Positions 44,791-54,828 of a stretch of 64,000 bases of DNA are shown one piece after another. This DNA is from Microbulbifer thermotolerans (GTDB lineage: Bacteria > Pseudomonadota > Gammaproteobacteria > Pseudomonadales > Cellvibrionaceae). The translations under genes and the position numbers were made by a program. The notes below the pieces were generated by a model. It did not search any database. It worked only from the letters and a program-made list of their open reading frames with translations, and was not told the origin of the DNA. The stretch spans positions 520,163-584,162 of the forward strand of contig NZ_FOKT01000001.1 in the NCBI RefSeq assembly GCF_900112305.1, given 5' to 3'. Every line of letters starts with the position of its first letter. The first letter of the stretch is position 1.

Positions 44791-45086
44791 GGTGTAAGGT
44801 GAGCAGTGGTGTTGTATTTTTGCGCGATTGTACGCCTCCATTCCAAATAATGCATTGGTGTTGCTTTTATGGACGCAATATTGGTCCAGTTGAGGAAAAT
44901 AATTCCAATATGCTCCGGCATGGCGCCATAATCCGTGTTGCTGGTCCACTGTCTGCAAAGCCTTAGCCGGACCAGAAGACGATGCTGGCGGGCCATCGAA
45001 CTGACGAATAAGTCTGGCGTCGAGGTTCGCAGCACTTCGCCAGGCGGGTAGAATGCCCAACTTTCTGATTTGGCTTTGGACCGACT
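44791..45086. other. Divergent gacS-cysM intergenic region
   Basis: 296 bases with no credible gene, although the kinase frame stays open through it. It must contain both promoters; I see no strong -35/-10 pair or operator. An in-frame ATG at 44841 is an alternative kinase start. Confidence 0.4.
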
Positions 45087-45986
45087 ATGGATTACCCCAC
45101 GATTGCCGATTGCGTAGGCAATACGCCGCTGGTGCGGTTGCAACGCCTGCAGGGCGAAACCAGCAACACGATTCTGCTCAAGCTGGAGGGGAACAACCCA
45201 GCCGGCTCGGTCAAGGACCGGCCGGCCCTGTCGATGATCACCCGGGCCGAGGCCCGCGGCCAGATCGCGCCCGGTGACACCCTTATCGAGGCCACCAGTG
45301 GCAACACCGGCATAGCCCTTGCCATGGCCGCGGCCATTAAAGGCTATCGTATGATCCTGATCATGCCTGAGAGCGCCACCGAAGAGCGCAAGGCAGCGAT
45401 GACCGCCTACGGTGCCGAGCTGATTCTGGTGAGCGCCGAGGCCGGCATGGAGGGGGCGAGGGACTTGGCATTGCAAATGCAAGCGGAAGGGCGCGGCCTG
45501 GTTTTGAACCAGTTTGCCAACGATGACAATCCACAGGCACACTTTGAAGGCACGGGGCCAGAGATCTGGCGCCAGACCGGTGGACGCATCACGCATTTTG
45601 TTTCCTCCATGGGCACCACCGGCACCATTATGGGCTGTGGGCGCTATCTCAAGCGGCAGAACCCGGATATCCAGGTTGTCGGTCTGCAGCCGACCGAAGG
45701 TTCCAGTATCCCCGGTATCCGCCGCTGGCCCGAGGCCTACCTGCCGAAGATTTTCGTGCCCGAAGAGGTGGATCGGGTAATCGATATGGCCCAGTCCGAG
45801 GCCGAGGAGATGACGCGCCGCCTGGCACGGGAGGAGGGCATTTTTTGTGGTGTTTCCTCCGGTGGCGCCGTCGCCGGGGCCCTGCGCCTGTCGGCGGAGG
45901 TTGAAAATGCCATAATCGTTGCCATTGTTTGTGACCGCGGAGACAGATATCTGTCCTCGGGGCTGTTTGACCGGAAACCCAGCTAA
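45087..45986 (+). CDS. cysM: Cysteine synthase B (O-acetylserine sulfhydrylase)
   Basis: PLP enzyme making cysteine from O-acetylserine and sulfide or thiosulfate. 299 residues with PLP Lys43 in NNPAGSVKDRPA, ATSGNTGIALA near 68-78, and GTTGTIMGCGRYLK near 174. The GSVKDR context and length fit CysM rather than CysK. Followed by relA after three bases; in Pseudomonas the RNA methyltransferase gene rlmD lies between them. Confidence 0.93.
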   Translation: MDYPTIADCVGNTPLVRLQRLQGETSNTILLKLEGNNPAGSVKDRPALSMITRAEARGQIAPGDTLIEATSGNTGIALAMAAAIKGYRMILIMPESATEERKAAMTAYGAELILVSAEAGMEGARDLALQMQAEGRGLVLNQFANDDNPQAHFEGTGPEIWRQTGGRITHFVSSMGTTGTIMGCGRYLKRQNPDIQVVGLQPTEGSSIPGIRRWPEAYLPKIFVPEEVDRVIDMAQSEAEEMTRRLAREEGIFCGVSSGGAVAGALRLSAEVENAIIVAIVCDRGDRYLSSGLFDRKPS

Positions 45987-45989
45987 GCA

Positions 45990-48233
45990 ATGGTTCAAGT
46001 AAGAAAACACCACTCCCTGGGCGGTGACGGAGAGCTGGATCTGGAGGCTTGGCTGCGCCATATCCAGACGCTCGCCGGCCTGGAGGGCGGCGCGCTGGTA
46101 ACACTGCGCCAGGCCGCGGATATGAGCGCTGAGGCAGAGAAGCGGGCTATCGCCGCGGAGAATATCTGGGCCGAGGGGGCCAGCAGCTACCGCACGGGCC
46201 TGGAAATGGCCGAGATACTCGCCGAGCTGCAGATCGATGCCGAGGCCCTGTGCGCGGCGGTACTCTACCGCGCGGTGCGGGAAAAGCGCCTGGAACTGAA
46301 GGTGGTCGAAGACACCTTTGGCAAAACTGTGGCCAAGCTGATCCGCGGAGTCCTGCGCATGGCCGCCATCCGCAGCCGCACCGCCGACACCGGCTCTGAA
46401 GGGCAGAGTGCTGCGGTGGGCGAGCACTCGGAAAATATCCGCCGCATGCTGGTAGCCCTGGTGGACGACGTGCGCGTGGCGTTGATTAAACTGGCCGAGC
46501 GCACCTGTGCCATCCGCGCGGCGAAAAATGCCGAGCCGGCCAAGCGCCGGCGGGTGGCCCGCGAAGTAGCCGATGTCTACGCGCCGCTGGCGCACCGGCT
46601 GGGAATCGGGCACATCAAGTGGGAGCTGGAAGATCTCTCTTTCCGCTACCTGGAGCCGGACGACTACAAGCAGATCGCCCGGCTGCTCGATGAAAAACGC
46701 CTGGACCGGCAGAAATATATCGACCAAGTTTTGGAGCTGCTGCGCGGAGAGCTGGAACGGTCGGGAATTCAGGGCGAGGTCTTTGGCCGCGCGAAGCATA
46801 TCTACAGCATTTGGCGCAAAATGCGCCGCAAGAATATCGGTTTCTCCCAGGTCTATGATATTCGCGCCGTGCGCATACTAGTGCCCACAGTGCGCGATTG
46901 CTATGCAGTGCTCGGTATAGTGCACAACCTGTGGCGCAACATTCCCAACGAGTTCGACGATTACATCGCCTCTCCCAAGGAAAACGGCTACCGCTCGCTG
47001 CACACCGCGGTGATCGGCCCGGAACGCAAGGTGCTGGAGGTGCAAATACGCACTTTCGCCATGCACGAGGAGGCGGAATACGGTGTCTGCGCGCACTGGC
47101 GCTACAAGGGTACTGACCGCGATCCGCAGGGCCAGGACGGCTACGAGCAGAAGATTGCCTGGCTGCGGCAGGTACTCGACTGGCACGAGGAAGTGGGCGG
47201 CAATCCCCTGCAGGATGATTTGCGCAGCGATGCCGACACCCGCATTTATGTGTTTACCCCGGACGGCCACGTGGTGGACTTGCCGCGTGGGGCTACGCCG
47301 TTGGATTTCGCTTACAAGATCCATACGGAAATCGGCCACCGCTGCCGCGGCGCCAAGGTGGACGGGCGCATAGTGCCGCTCAACTGCGAACTGCAGACGG
47401 CCAACCAGGTGGAAATCCTTACTGGCAAGCGCGAGGCGCCGAGTCGCGACTGGCTTTCCCCGGGAATGGGTTATATCACCACTTCCCGCGCCCGCGCCAA
47501 AATCATCCACTGGTTCAAACAGCAGGCCCGCGACCAGAATATCGCCGATGGTCGCAGTATTCTCGACGGGGAATTCAAGCAATTGGCGTTGATCGATTTC
47601 GACTTCGAACAGCTCGCCAGAAAACTGAACATGCAATCGCTGGATGACCTCTACGCCGCTGTCGGGGCAGGGGATATCGGTGTGGGACAGGTGCTCAACG
47701 CGGCACAACGTATGGTGCAGGTTGACAAGGTGGAGCCCGTGCCGTCCCTCACTGCGCCGGTCGCGCGAGGTGAGGGCAAAGCGGATGTTTACATCAATGG
47801 GGTCGGAAACCTGTTAACCCATATCGCCCGCTGCTGTAATCCGGTGCCGGGCGATGACATTATGGGATACATCACGCTCGGCCGCGGTGTTTCCATTCAC
47901 CGCAAGGACTGCCCCAACATGCTGCGTATGCAGGCGGAAGAATCCGAGCGGGTATTGCAAGTAGAGTGGGCCAAGAAACCCAAGGAAGTTTATTCGGTGG
48001 AGATAATGATCGAGGCCTACGACCGTCACGGCCTGCTGCGCGACATCACCACCATGCTCGACAACCAGCGTATTAATGTGACCGCAATGCAGACCCGCAC
48101 CAACAAACAGAAGCATACGGTGGACATGGTGCTGACTGCGGAAATCCGTAATTTCGAGGAGTTGTCCCGCGTGCTGCACAGGATCAACCAGCTACCCAAT
48201 GTGGCTTCGGCGCGGCGGCGGATACTGCACTGA
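45990..48233 (+). CDS. relA: (p)ppGpp synthetase RelA
   Basis: 747-residue ribosome-associated stringent-response synthetase. The N-terminal hydrolase domain is degenerate (AVLYRAVREKRLE in place of the HD motif), as in true RelA. The synthetase domain (about 240-360) contains FDDYIASPKENGYRSLHTAV; TGS (about 412-470, YVFTPDGHVVDLPRGATPLD), a zinc-finger-like region (ARCCNPVPGDDI) and a C-terminal ACT domain follow. Senses uncharged tRNA on ribosomes. Followed by mazG, whose product degrades NTPs and can lower ppGpp. Confidence 0.96.
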   Translation: MVQVRKHHSLGGDGELDLEAWLRHIQTLAGLEGGALVTLRQAADMSAEAEKRAIAAENIWAEGASSYRTGLEMAEILAELQIDAEALCAAVLYRAVREKRLELKVVEDTFGKTVAKLIRGVLRMAAIRSRTADTGSEGQSAAVGEHSENIRRMLVALVDDVRVALIKLAERTCAIRAAKNAEPAKRRRVAREVADVYAPLAHRLGIGHIKWELEDLSFRYLEPDDYKQIARLLDEKRLDRQKYIDQVLELLRGELERSGIQGEVFGRAKHIYSIWRKMRRKNIGFSQVYDIRAVRILVPTVRDCYAVLGIVHNLWRNIPNEFDDYIASPKENGYRSLHTAVIGPERKVLEVQIRTFAMHEEAEYGVCAHWRYKGTDRDPQGQDGYEQKIAWLRQVLDWHEEVGGNPLQDDLRSDADTRIYVFTPDGHVVDLPRGATPLDFAYKIHTEIGHRCRGAKVDGRIVPLNCELQTANQVEILTGKREAPSRDWLSPGMGYITTSRARAKIIHWFKQQARDQNIADGRSILDGEFKQLALIDFDFEQLARKLNMQSLDDLYAAVGAGDIGVGQVLNAAQRMVQVDKVEPVPSLTAPVARGEGKADVYINGVGNLLTHIARCCNPVPGDDIMGYITLGRGVSIHRKDCPNMLRMQAEESERVLQVEWAKKPKEVYSVEIMIEAYDRHGLLRDITTMLDNQRINVTAMQTRTNKQKHTVDMVLTAEIRNFEELSRVLHRINQLPNVASARRRILH

Positions 48234-48260
48234 CTCCGGTGGCGAAACACGGATAAATTT

Positions 48261-49085
48261 ATGCGGCGGGAAAAATACAGCATCGAAGATCTGCTCCATT
48301 TGATGGCTCGGCTGCGCAGCCCGGATGGCGGTTGCCCCTGGGACAGAAAACAGAGCTTTGCCACTATCGTCCCTTCTACCATCGAAGAGGCCTACGAGGT
48401 CGCCGAGGCGATAGAGGCGGAAGACTACGACCACCTGCACGAAGAGCTCGGCGACCTGCTGTTTCAGGTGATCTTTTATGCGCAGCTCGGCCGGGAGGCC
48501 GGTCACTTTGATTTTTCTGCAATCGTCGACACGCTGGTGCGCAAGCTATTGCGGCGCCACCCGCACGTCTTTCCAAGCGGCGAACTCTATGGAGACAACC
48601 GCGGCGGAGTAACAGACGAAGATGGAGTAAAAGCGAATTGGGAGGCCATCAAGGCCGCCGAGCGCAGTGCCAAGGGCGAAAGCGGTACGCTAGACGGCGT
48701 GGCCCTGGGGCTGCCGGCATTGACCCGTGCCGCCAAACTTCAAAAGCGTGCGGCCAACGTCGGCTTTGACTGGCATGATATCAGCGGTGTGCTGGACAAG
48801 ATCGAAGAGGAAATTGCCGAATTGCGTGAAGCGGTGGAAAGCGGGGACTCTGAAAGTGCACGGGAGGAGCTGGGCGACCTGTTGTTTTCCTGTGTCAACG
48901 CCGCGCGCCATTTTAAGGTGGACCCGGAAACGGCGCTTCGCCAGTGCAACCGTAAATTCGAGACCCGCTTTAATGCGGTGGAGACAAGTCTGAAAAAACA
49001 GGGCCGCCGCGTGGCGGATGCCAGTCTGGAGGAATTGGATCAGCTTTGGCAGCGCGTCAAGCGGGCTGAAAATCAAAAGGCCTGA
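48261..49085 (+). CDS. mazG: Nucleoside triphosphate pyrophosphohydrolase MazG
   Basis: 274 residues with two tandem MazG domains: an N-terminal one with CPWDRKQSFATI and EEAYEVAEAIEAEDYDHLHEE then GDLLFQVIFYAQ, and a C-terminal one with EEEIAELREAVES and EELGDLLFSCVNAARH. Hydrolyses all (d)NTPs to monophosphates and pyrophosphate; cleans damaged nucleotides and modulates ppGpp during starvation. The relA-mazG pairing is conserved. Confidence 0.95.
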   Translation: MRREKYSIEDLLHLMARLRSPDGGCPWDRKQSFATIVPSTIEEAYEVAEAIEAEDYDHLHEELGDLLFQVIFYAQLGREAGHFDFSAIVDTLVRKLLRRHPHVFPSGELYGDNRGGVTDEDGVKANWEAIKAAERSAKGESGTLDGVALGLPALTRAAKLQKRAANVGFDWHDISGVLDKIEEEIAELREAVESGDSESAREELGDLLFSCVNAARHFKVDPETALRQCNRKFETRFNAVETSLKKQGRRVADASLEELDQLWQRVKRAENQKA

Positions 49086-49097
49086 TTCAAAACGGTA

Positions 49098-50096
49098 TTA
49101 TTTGGGCGCTACCAGCTGGTTTGCACAACTGCCCGTCTGCTCGAATTCAGTCACATTCGCCAGGGTCGTCCGGGCGATATTGGTGACTGCCTCCCGAGTG
49201 AAATAAGCCTGGTGGCCGGTGATCAATACATTGTTGAATGTCAGCAGGCGCGCGAAGACATCGTCGTTCAGTACGCTGTTTGAGTGGTCTTCGAAAAACA
49301 GATCTTCTTCCTCTTCATACACGTCCAGTCCCAGGTAGCCGATTTTCCCCCGCTTGAGCGCGCGGATAATCGCGGCGGTATCGATAATCGCACCGCGGGA
49401 GGTATTGATCAGGCAGACGCCGTCACGCATCTCGGCAATGGTGTCGTCGTTGATCAGATGCTTGGTCGAGGGCACCAGAGGGCAGTGTAGGGAAATGATG
49501 TCCGATTGGCGGCACAGTGTTTCCATAGATACATAGTGCATTCCGAGATCCCGGCAAGTGCGGCTTTCCACAGGATCAACCCCCAGAAGCCGACAACCGA
49601 AGCCGTGCATAATGTGCGCGAAGACGGTGCCAATTTTGCCTGTACCGACAATTCCCACTGTTTTGTCGTGCAGATCGAACCCCATCAGCCCTTCAAGGGA
49701 GAAGTTACCTTCGTGTACCCGCGCGTGGGCGCGCAACAGGCGGCGGACCAGACACAGAATCATTGCCACCGCGTGTTCCGCCACGGCATAGGGGGAATAG
49801 CCGGGCACATTGGCCACCACTATGCCCAACTCGTTGGCTGCGCGGATATCCACGTGATTGAAGCCGGCGGAGCGCAGCGCGAGCATTTTCACCCCCTGAT
49901 TCCGCATCTTTTCGAGCAGCGGTCTCTGAACCGGGTCGTTGACAAAGACACAGATAGCTTCGGCACCGTCGCTTAAAATCAGAGTATCGCTGTCCAAATG
50001 GGTGTCGATATAGTGCAGTTCATGGTCGAATTGGCGGTTGAAGCTGTCGAAGTACTGCTTGTCATAACGCCGGGCATTGTAGATGGCGATTTTCAT
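49098..50096 (-). CDS. ldhA: D-lactate dehydrogenase (2-hydroxyacid dehydrogenase)
   Basis: 332 residues; reduces pyruvate to D-lactate with NADH. The substrate Arg is in LALRSAGFNHVD, the NAD motif is GTVGTGKIG-like (VGIVGTGKIGTVFAHIM), the catalytic Glu is in YLGLDVYEEEED and His in LITGHQAYFT. Length and the YEEEE segment match fermentative LdhA. Convergent with mazG, with 12 bases between them. Confidence 0.93.
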   Translation of the reverse strand: MKIAIYNARRYDKQYFDSFNRQFDHELHYIDTHLDSDTLILSDGAEAICVFVNDPVQRPLLEKMRNQGVKMLALRSAGFNHVDIRAANELGIVVANVPGYSPYAVAEHAVAMILCLVRRLLRAHARVHEGNFSLEGLMGFDLHDKTVGIVGTGKIGTVFAHIMHGFGCRLLGVDPVESRTCRDLGMHYVSMETLCRQSDIISLHCPLVPSTKHLINDDTIAEMRDGVCLINTSRGAIIDTAAIIRALKRGKIGYLGLDVYEEEEDLFFEDHSNSVLNDDVFARLLTFNNVLITGHQAYFTREAVTNIARTTLANVTEFEQTGSCANQLVAPK

Positions 50097-50222
50097 GGAT
50101 GTCTGGCCCCCGATTCAGGTTGCGATGGCTTGTTTCCCATAGCTTAGCTGGTAGTTTTACTACAGGATTTCGCCCCTGGCGGTTGCTTTATCTGCCTTGC
50201 CCTTCTTCGGGTCAGCGTGTAA

Positions 50223-50954
<732 letters not shown>

Positions 50955-50974
50955 TCCTGAACTGGCGAGATAGC

Positions 50975-51005
50975 GAAAAAGGCTCCCTGATGGGGGCCTT
51001 TTTTG
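50975..51005 (+). terminator. Rho-independent terminator after adk
   Basis: AAAAAGGCTCCC, loop TGAT, GGGGGCCTTTTTT: an 11-12-base stem with a T-tract, 21 bases after the adk stop codon. Confidence 0.85.
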
Positions 51006-51096
51006 CATGGGGCGTTTCCAGCCAATTGGTGGCTATATTTCGCTTTTTGATGACAGGTACTATTTCCCTTTTCGAAATACTTATGGGGGGCAAGTT

Positions 51097-52104
51097 ATGT
51101 CCACAGCTGTGATTTTGATGAATCTGGGAACGCCGCTGGAACCCACTGCGCCGGCAGTGCGGAAATTTCTGCGCGATTTTCTTTCGGACTCCCGCGTAGT
51201 GGAAATCCCCCGTCCCCTGTGGCTGCCGATTTTGCACGGCTTCATTTTGCCATTGCGCCCGCGGCGCATAGCGCCGGCCTATGCACAAATCTGGGATAGC
51301 AGCGTTGACGGCGAGCCTGTAAAAGGTTCTCCATTGCTTTATTACACCCGCCGCCAGGCGGAGCTGTTGCAGGCGCGGTTGGCGGAAGAGCGTCCGGATA
51401 TCACTGTCAGCCACGCAGTAACTTATGGTGAACCGGGTCTGCAGACGGTAATTGAACGTTTGCGTAGAGAAGGTTTTGTCTCTTTTATTGTTTTTCCTCT
51501 CTACCCGCAGTATTCCGCAACCACGACTGGGCCCATTTACGATCAAGTGGCGCACATCTTTCGCCGCAACCGGGATATTCCCGATATTAGAGTCATTCGC
51601 GATTATTACCGCCACCCCCTCTATATCCGTGCCCTGGCCAACTCGGTGCGGGAGCATTGGGAAAAACGCGGCGCGGCGGAAAAGTTGCTGCTGTCATTCC
51701 ACGGTATCCCCAAAGCCAATATTCGAAAGGGGGACCCCTATTACCAGCAGTGCCAAGAAACCGCGGAGCACCTGGCCGCAGAGTTGGGCTTGGAAGATGA
51801 CCGCTGGCAGTTCAGTTTCCAGTCCCGCTTTGGCAAGGCGGAATGGCTGCAACCGTATACCGACAGGACACTGATGGAATGGGGGAAGAGTGGTGTTACC
51901 AGCGTCGACGTCATCTGCCCGGCATTTTCCGCCGACTGTTTGGAAACCCTGGAGGAAATTTCGGTGGAGAATCGCGCTAATTTTCTCCAGGCAGGCGGAA
52001 AGGCGTATCACTATATCCCCGCGTTAAACTTGCGCGGTGACCATATCGAGGCACTTGCGGCAATTGTTCAGGAGCAGCTGCCGAACAGTTGCAGCTCCGC
52101 GTGA
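51097..52104 (+). CDS. hemH: Ferrochelatase
   Basis: 335 residues; inserts Fe2+ into protoporphyrin IX at the membrane face. Family segments: AVILMNLGTPLEP at the start, the active-site SFHGIPKANIRKGDPY (His in SFHG) near 191, SRFGKAEWLQPYTD near 236, and CPAFSADCLETLEEI near 270. The ATG at 51097 follows GGGGGG by six bases. It stands alone between two terminator-type regions. Confidence 0.95.
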   Translation: MSTAVILMNLGTPLEPTAPAVRKFLRDFLSDSRVVEIPRPLWLPILHGFILPLRPRRIAPAYAQIWDSSVDGEPVKGSPLLYYTRRQAELLQARLAEERPDITVSHAVTYGEPGLQTVIERLRREGFVSFIVFPLYPQYSATTTGPIYDQVAHIFRRNRDIPDIRVIRDYYRHPLYIRALANSVREHWEKRGAAEKLLLSFHGIPKANIRKGDPYYQQCQETAEHLAAELGLEDDRWQFSFQSRFGKAEWLQPYTDRTLMEWGKSGVTSVDVICPAFSADCLETLEEISVENRANFLQAGGKAYHYIPALNLRGDHIEALAAIVQEQLPNSCSSA

Positions 52105-52398
52105 AAGGCGCAGTGATTATTTCTCACCTCTTGCGGCGGTGCCTCTCCAAAGTGTGACAGCGGGTAAAAAGTGCAAATTTTTAATAAAAACTTCTCTTTT
52201 TTTGCATTTTTTCTTGCAAAGCGCTTTTTTTTTATTAACTTAGATACAGTTGCATCTCATCAGAGGTCCCTTAAGGGGTGCAGCGCACTCCGGAAACATC
52301 CAGAATTGTCTCCGGAACTGCTTTAATAAGCAGCGCAATGGCGATATCGCCAATACACTTTTGGATGTACTTCTTCTTATCTCAGAGAGGAGAGAGGG
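52105..52398. other. AT-rich region upstream of the AlgP-like gene
   Basis: 294 bases with long T-runs (52160-52235) ahead of the basic-protein gene. A -35-like TTGCAA (52214-52219) and -10-like TAGATA (52241-52246) are present but 21 bases apart. The region is markedly AT-richer than its surroundings and no gene is seen. Confidence 0.4.
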
Positions 52399-53109
52399 AT
52401 GGCACGAGTAGCAAAAAGGAAGGTGCGGGCGAAACGCACAGTGAGCGTCAAGGCTGCGTCGGATATATCACCGCTAGTCGCGAAAGCACAGAAAGCAGTG
52501 GAAGCGGCCACCGCGGCACTGGATACGCAGTTGGACCGTGTTGCCAAAGCGCGGGCCAGGGTTCAGAAGAGCAATACCGCCACGGCCAAAAACGCCCTGA
52601 GTAACGCCAGTGCCAGAGCCAAAGAGTTGCGCGCCAAGGTCGCGTCGGCAAGGTTAGATCTGGCCAAGGCGAAAGCGATGGATACGGTGCGTCAGGTAGA
52701 GGAAACGGCCAAGCAGAAAATTGCAGAAATGGCCGAGAACCTCTCCACCAAGGCGGAACAGGACCTGGCGGCCGCGTTGCAAGCTTTTGAGACCCGCTGG
52801 ATGAAGGCCAGGACTAAAGCCAACATCAAAAAGATAAAGGCCGCGGAGAAAAAAGTTGAAGCCAAGGTAAAAGCTGCTGCCAAAAAAGCTGCTGCCAAAG
52901 TCAAGGCGCTGGAGAAGAAGGCCGCAGCCAAAGCCAAGGCTGAAGCGAAAAAAGCGGCGAAGAAAAGGCCGGGGCGTCCAAAGAAAGCGGCAGTCAAGAA
53001 GGCTGGTCCGGGTCGCCCGAAAAAGGCCGCGGTAAAGAAAACGGCTGCCCGGCGGGGCCGCCCACCGAAGAAAGTGGCGCGCAGAGGTCGTCCGCCCAAG
53101 CAACAATAG
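52399..53109 (+). CDS. Histone H1-like / AlgP-like basic DNA-binding protein
   Basis: 236 residues. The first half (about 20-150) is an alpha-helical, Ala/Lys/Glu-rich coiled-coil-like region; the second (about 150-236) is extremely rich in Lys and Ala, with KKAAAK-type repeats and five AT-hook-like cores (RPGRPKK, GPGRPKK, RRGRPPK, RRGRPPK in the tail). This is the composition of AlgP/AlgR3 of Pseudomonas, a H1-like protein linked to alginate expression. Likely binds DNA non-specifically or at AT-rich sites. Followed by a strong terminator. Confidence 0.82.
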   Translation: MARVAKRKVRAKRTVSVKAASDISPLVAKAQKAVEAATAALDTQLDRVAKARARVQKSNTATAKNALSNASARAKELRAKVASARLDLAKAKAMDTVRQVEETAKQKIAEMAENLSTKAEQDLAAALQAFETRWMKARTKANIKKIKAAEKKVEAKVKAAAKKAAAKVKALEKKAAAKAKAEAKKAAKKRPGRPKKAAVKKAGPGRPKKAAVKKTAARRGRPPKKVARRGRPPKQQ

Positions 53110-53124
53110 CCAATCGATCCTTTG

Positions 53125-53155
53125 AACCCCCGGCCTGGCCGGGGGTTTTCTTTTA
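53125..53155 (+). terminator. Rho-independent terminator after the H1-like gene
   Basis: CCCCCGGC / GCCGGGGG stem followed by TTTTCTTTT, 15 bases after the stop codon. Confidence 0.88.
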
Positions 53156-53229
53156 GGGCGTGCCCTACATGACTCGCCGCCGTGACCGTGACACAATGCG
53201 CTCCTTTGCGGCAATCGATAGAGTTTATT

Positions 53230-53931
53230 GTGAAAATCCTTGCCCTGGACACAACCTCCGGCGCTTGTTCCGTTGCCTTGCACTGCGACGGACACACCAG
53301 CGAACAGTTTGTACGGGCTGAGCGGGACCATACCCGCCGGATACTGCCCATGATCGATCAAGTACTCGGGGAAGCTGGGGTATCGCTCAGTCAGCTGGAT
53401 GCCCTCGCGGTGGGCCGTGGCCCCGGCTCTTTCACCGGCTTGCGCATTGCCATCAGTTGTACCCAGGGGCTGGCTTTTGCAGCTGATAAGCCGGTGCTGC
53501 CGGTTTCCAGTCTGGCCGCTTTGGCGGCCGGTGTGCGCAGAGAGCAGCCACACTGGGACGCTGCGCCCATTGTCGCTGCGCTGGATGCGCGCATGCAGCA
53601 AGTCTACTGGGGTGTCTATACCGCCGATGCGCCCAATGCAAGCCTCTGGCCAGAGGCGGTACAGGATCCCCAGCAGATGGCACAGCGCTTGGCGCAATCC
53701 AGCCTGCCAACGCCAGTGTACGGGGCGGGCGCGGGCTGGCATTACCCGGAACTGGCGCAGGTGCCGGTAGCGGAAGTGCTGGTGGAGGCAGAAATCCATG
53801 CGCGGGATATTGCCGAACTGGCGCTGCCGCTGTGGCAAAGCGGTGCCGCCGTGGCGGCGGAGGATCTCGAGCCGCTGTACCTGCGCGATGAAGTCGCCTG
53901 GCAAAAACGGCAAAAAATCCGCTCGAAGTAA
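53230..53931 (+). CDS. tsaB: tRNA threonylcarbamoyladenosine biosynthesis protein TsaB
   Basis: 233 residues. TsaB binds TsaD and helps to make t6A37 in tRNAs that read ANN codons. Starts [16 protein letters not shown] (ASKHA fold), with [20 protein letters not shown] near 56-75. No metal/ATP-site residues of TsaD, so it is TsaB. GTG at 53230 matches the family start. Followed by uppP after 13 bases. Confidence 0.94.
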   Translation: MKILALDTTSGACSVALHCDGHTSEQFVRAERDHTRRILPMIDQVLGEAGVSLSQLDALAVGRGPGSFTGLRIAISCTQGLAFAADKPVLPVSSLAALAAGVRREQPHWDAAPIVAALDARMQQVYWGVYTADAPNASLWPEAVQDPQQMAQRLAQSSLPTPVYGAGAGWHYPELAQVPVAEVLVEAEIHARDIAELALPLWQSGAAVAAEDLEPLYLRDEVAWQKRQKIRSK

Positions 53932-53944
53932 CACTGGCGCGCCT

Positions 53945-54742
53945 ATGGAACTCTTTCAGATAGTGGCTTTGGCTCTGATACAAGGGCTGACCGAATTCCT
54001 GCCCATCTCCAGCTCGGCTCACCTGATTCTACCCACGGAGGTACTGGGCTGGCCCGACCAGGGGCTGGCTTTCGATGTGGCGGTACACTTCGGCTCTCTG
54101 ATTGCGGTGGTGGTGTATTTCCGTCGCGATGTCTGGGCACTGCTGCGCGATGGGCTCGGAGGGCTGGTGAACAACCGCTATACGGACGAGGGACGACTGG
54201 CCTGGTTGATTGTGCTGGCTACGATCCCCGCCGGTCTGGCCGGGCTTGCCTTCAAGGATTTTATTGAATCACATCTCCGCCACGCGAGCGTGATTGCCGC
54301 TACTACCATCGGATTTGGAATCTTACTGTGGTGGGCTGATGTGCGCGGTGCGCGTACTCAGGCGCTGGCGCAGCTGAATTGGAAAAGAGCCTTGTGGATC
54401 GGCATGGCCCAGGCCTTGGCTTTGATTCCCGGCACTTCCCGATCGGGCATTACCATAACCGCTGGCCTGATGCTGGGTATGAAGCGCGAAGCGGCCGCGC
54501 GTTTCTCTTTTCTGATGTCGATTCCGGTGATCGCCCTCAGTGCCCTGTTATTGACGTTCGACCTGCTGTCTCTGGAGCAGGTACCCTGGTCTGAATTGGT
54601 GCTGGGTACCGTGCTCTCATGTATTAGCGCTTATCTCTGTATCCATTTTTTCCTGCAGTTTATTAACCGTATCGGTATGGCCCCCTTCGCGATCTACCGT
54701 CTGTTGTTGGGCGCTGCGTTGATTTGGATGATTGTCGGATAA
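53945..54742 (+). CDS. uppP: Undecaprenyl-diphosphatase UppP (BacA)
   Basis: 265-residue inner-membrane enzyme that regenerates undecaprenyl phosphate for cell-wall synthesis and gives bacitracin resistance. Signatures: [15 protein letters not shown] at 13-27 and [17 protein letters not shown] near 158-174, both catalytic. About eight membrane segments. Start ATG 53945; normal family length. Confidence 0.95.
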   Translation: MELFQIVALALIQGLTEFLPISSSAHLILPTEVLGWPDQGLAFDVAVHFGSLIAVVVYFRRDVWALLRDGLGGLVNNRYTDEGRLAWLIVLATIPAGLAGLAFKDFIESHLRHASVIAATTIGFGILLWWADVRGARTQALAQLNWKRALWIGMAQALALIPGTSRSGITITAGLMLGMKREAAARFSFLMSIPVIALSALLLTFDLLSLEQVPWSELVLGTVLSCISAYLCIHFFLQFINRIGMAPFAIYRLLLGAALIWMIVG

Positions 54743-54828
54743 ATTCCGCTACGCGAAATACGGCTCTTTTCTTGCTGGTGAGGCGAGAGCCCCGGTTACA
54801 CCACCTTATCGAAAACAGGAGTGGGAAC

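Noticed and set aside
44679..46799. A 706-codon minus-strand open frame
   Set aside because: Antisense to cysM and relA, both clearly real; no domain content in the shadow.
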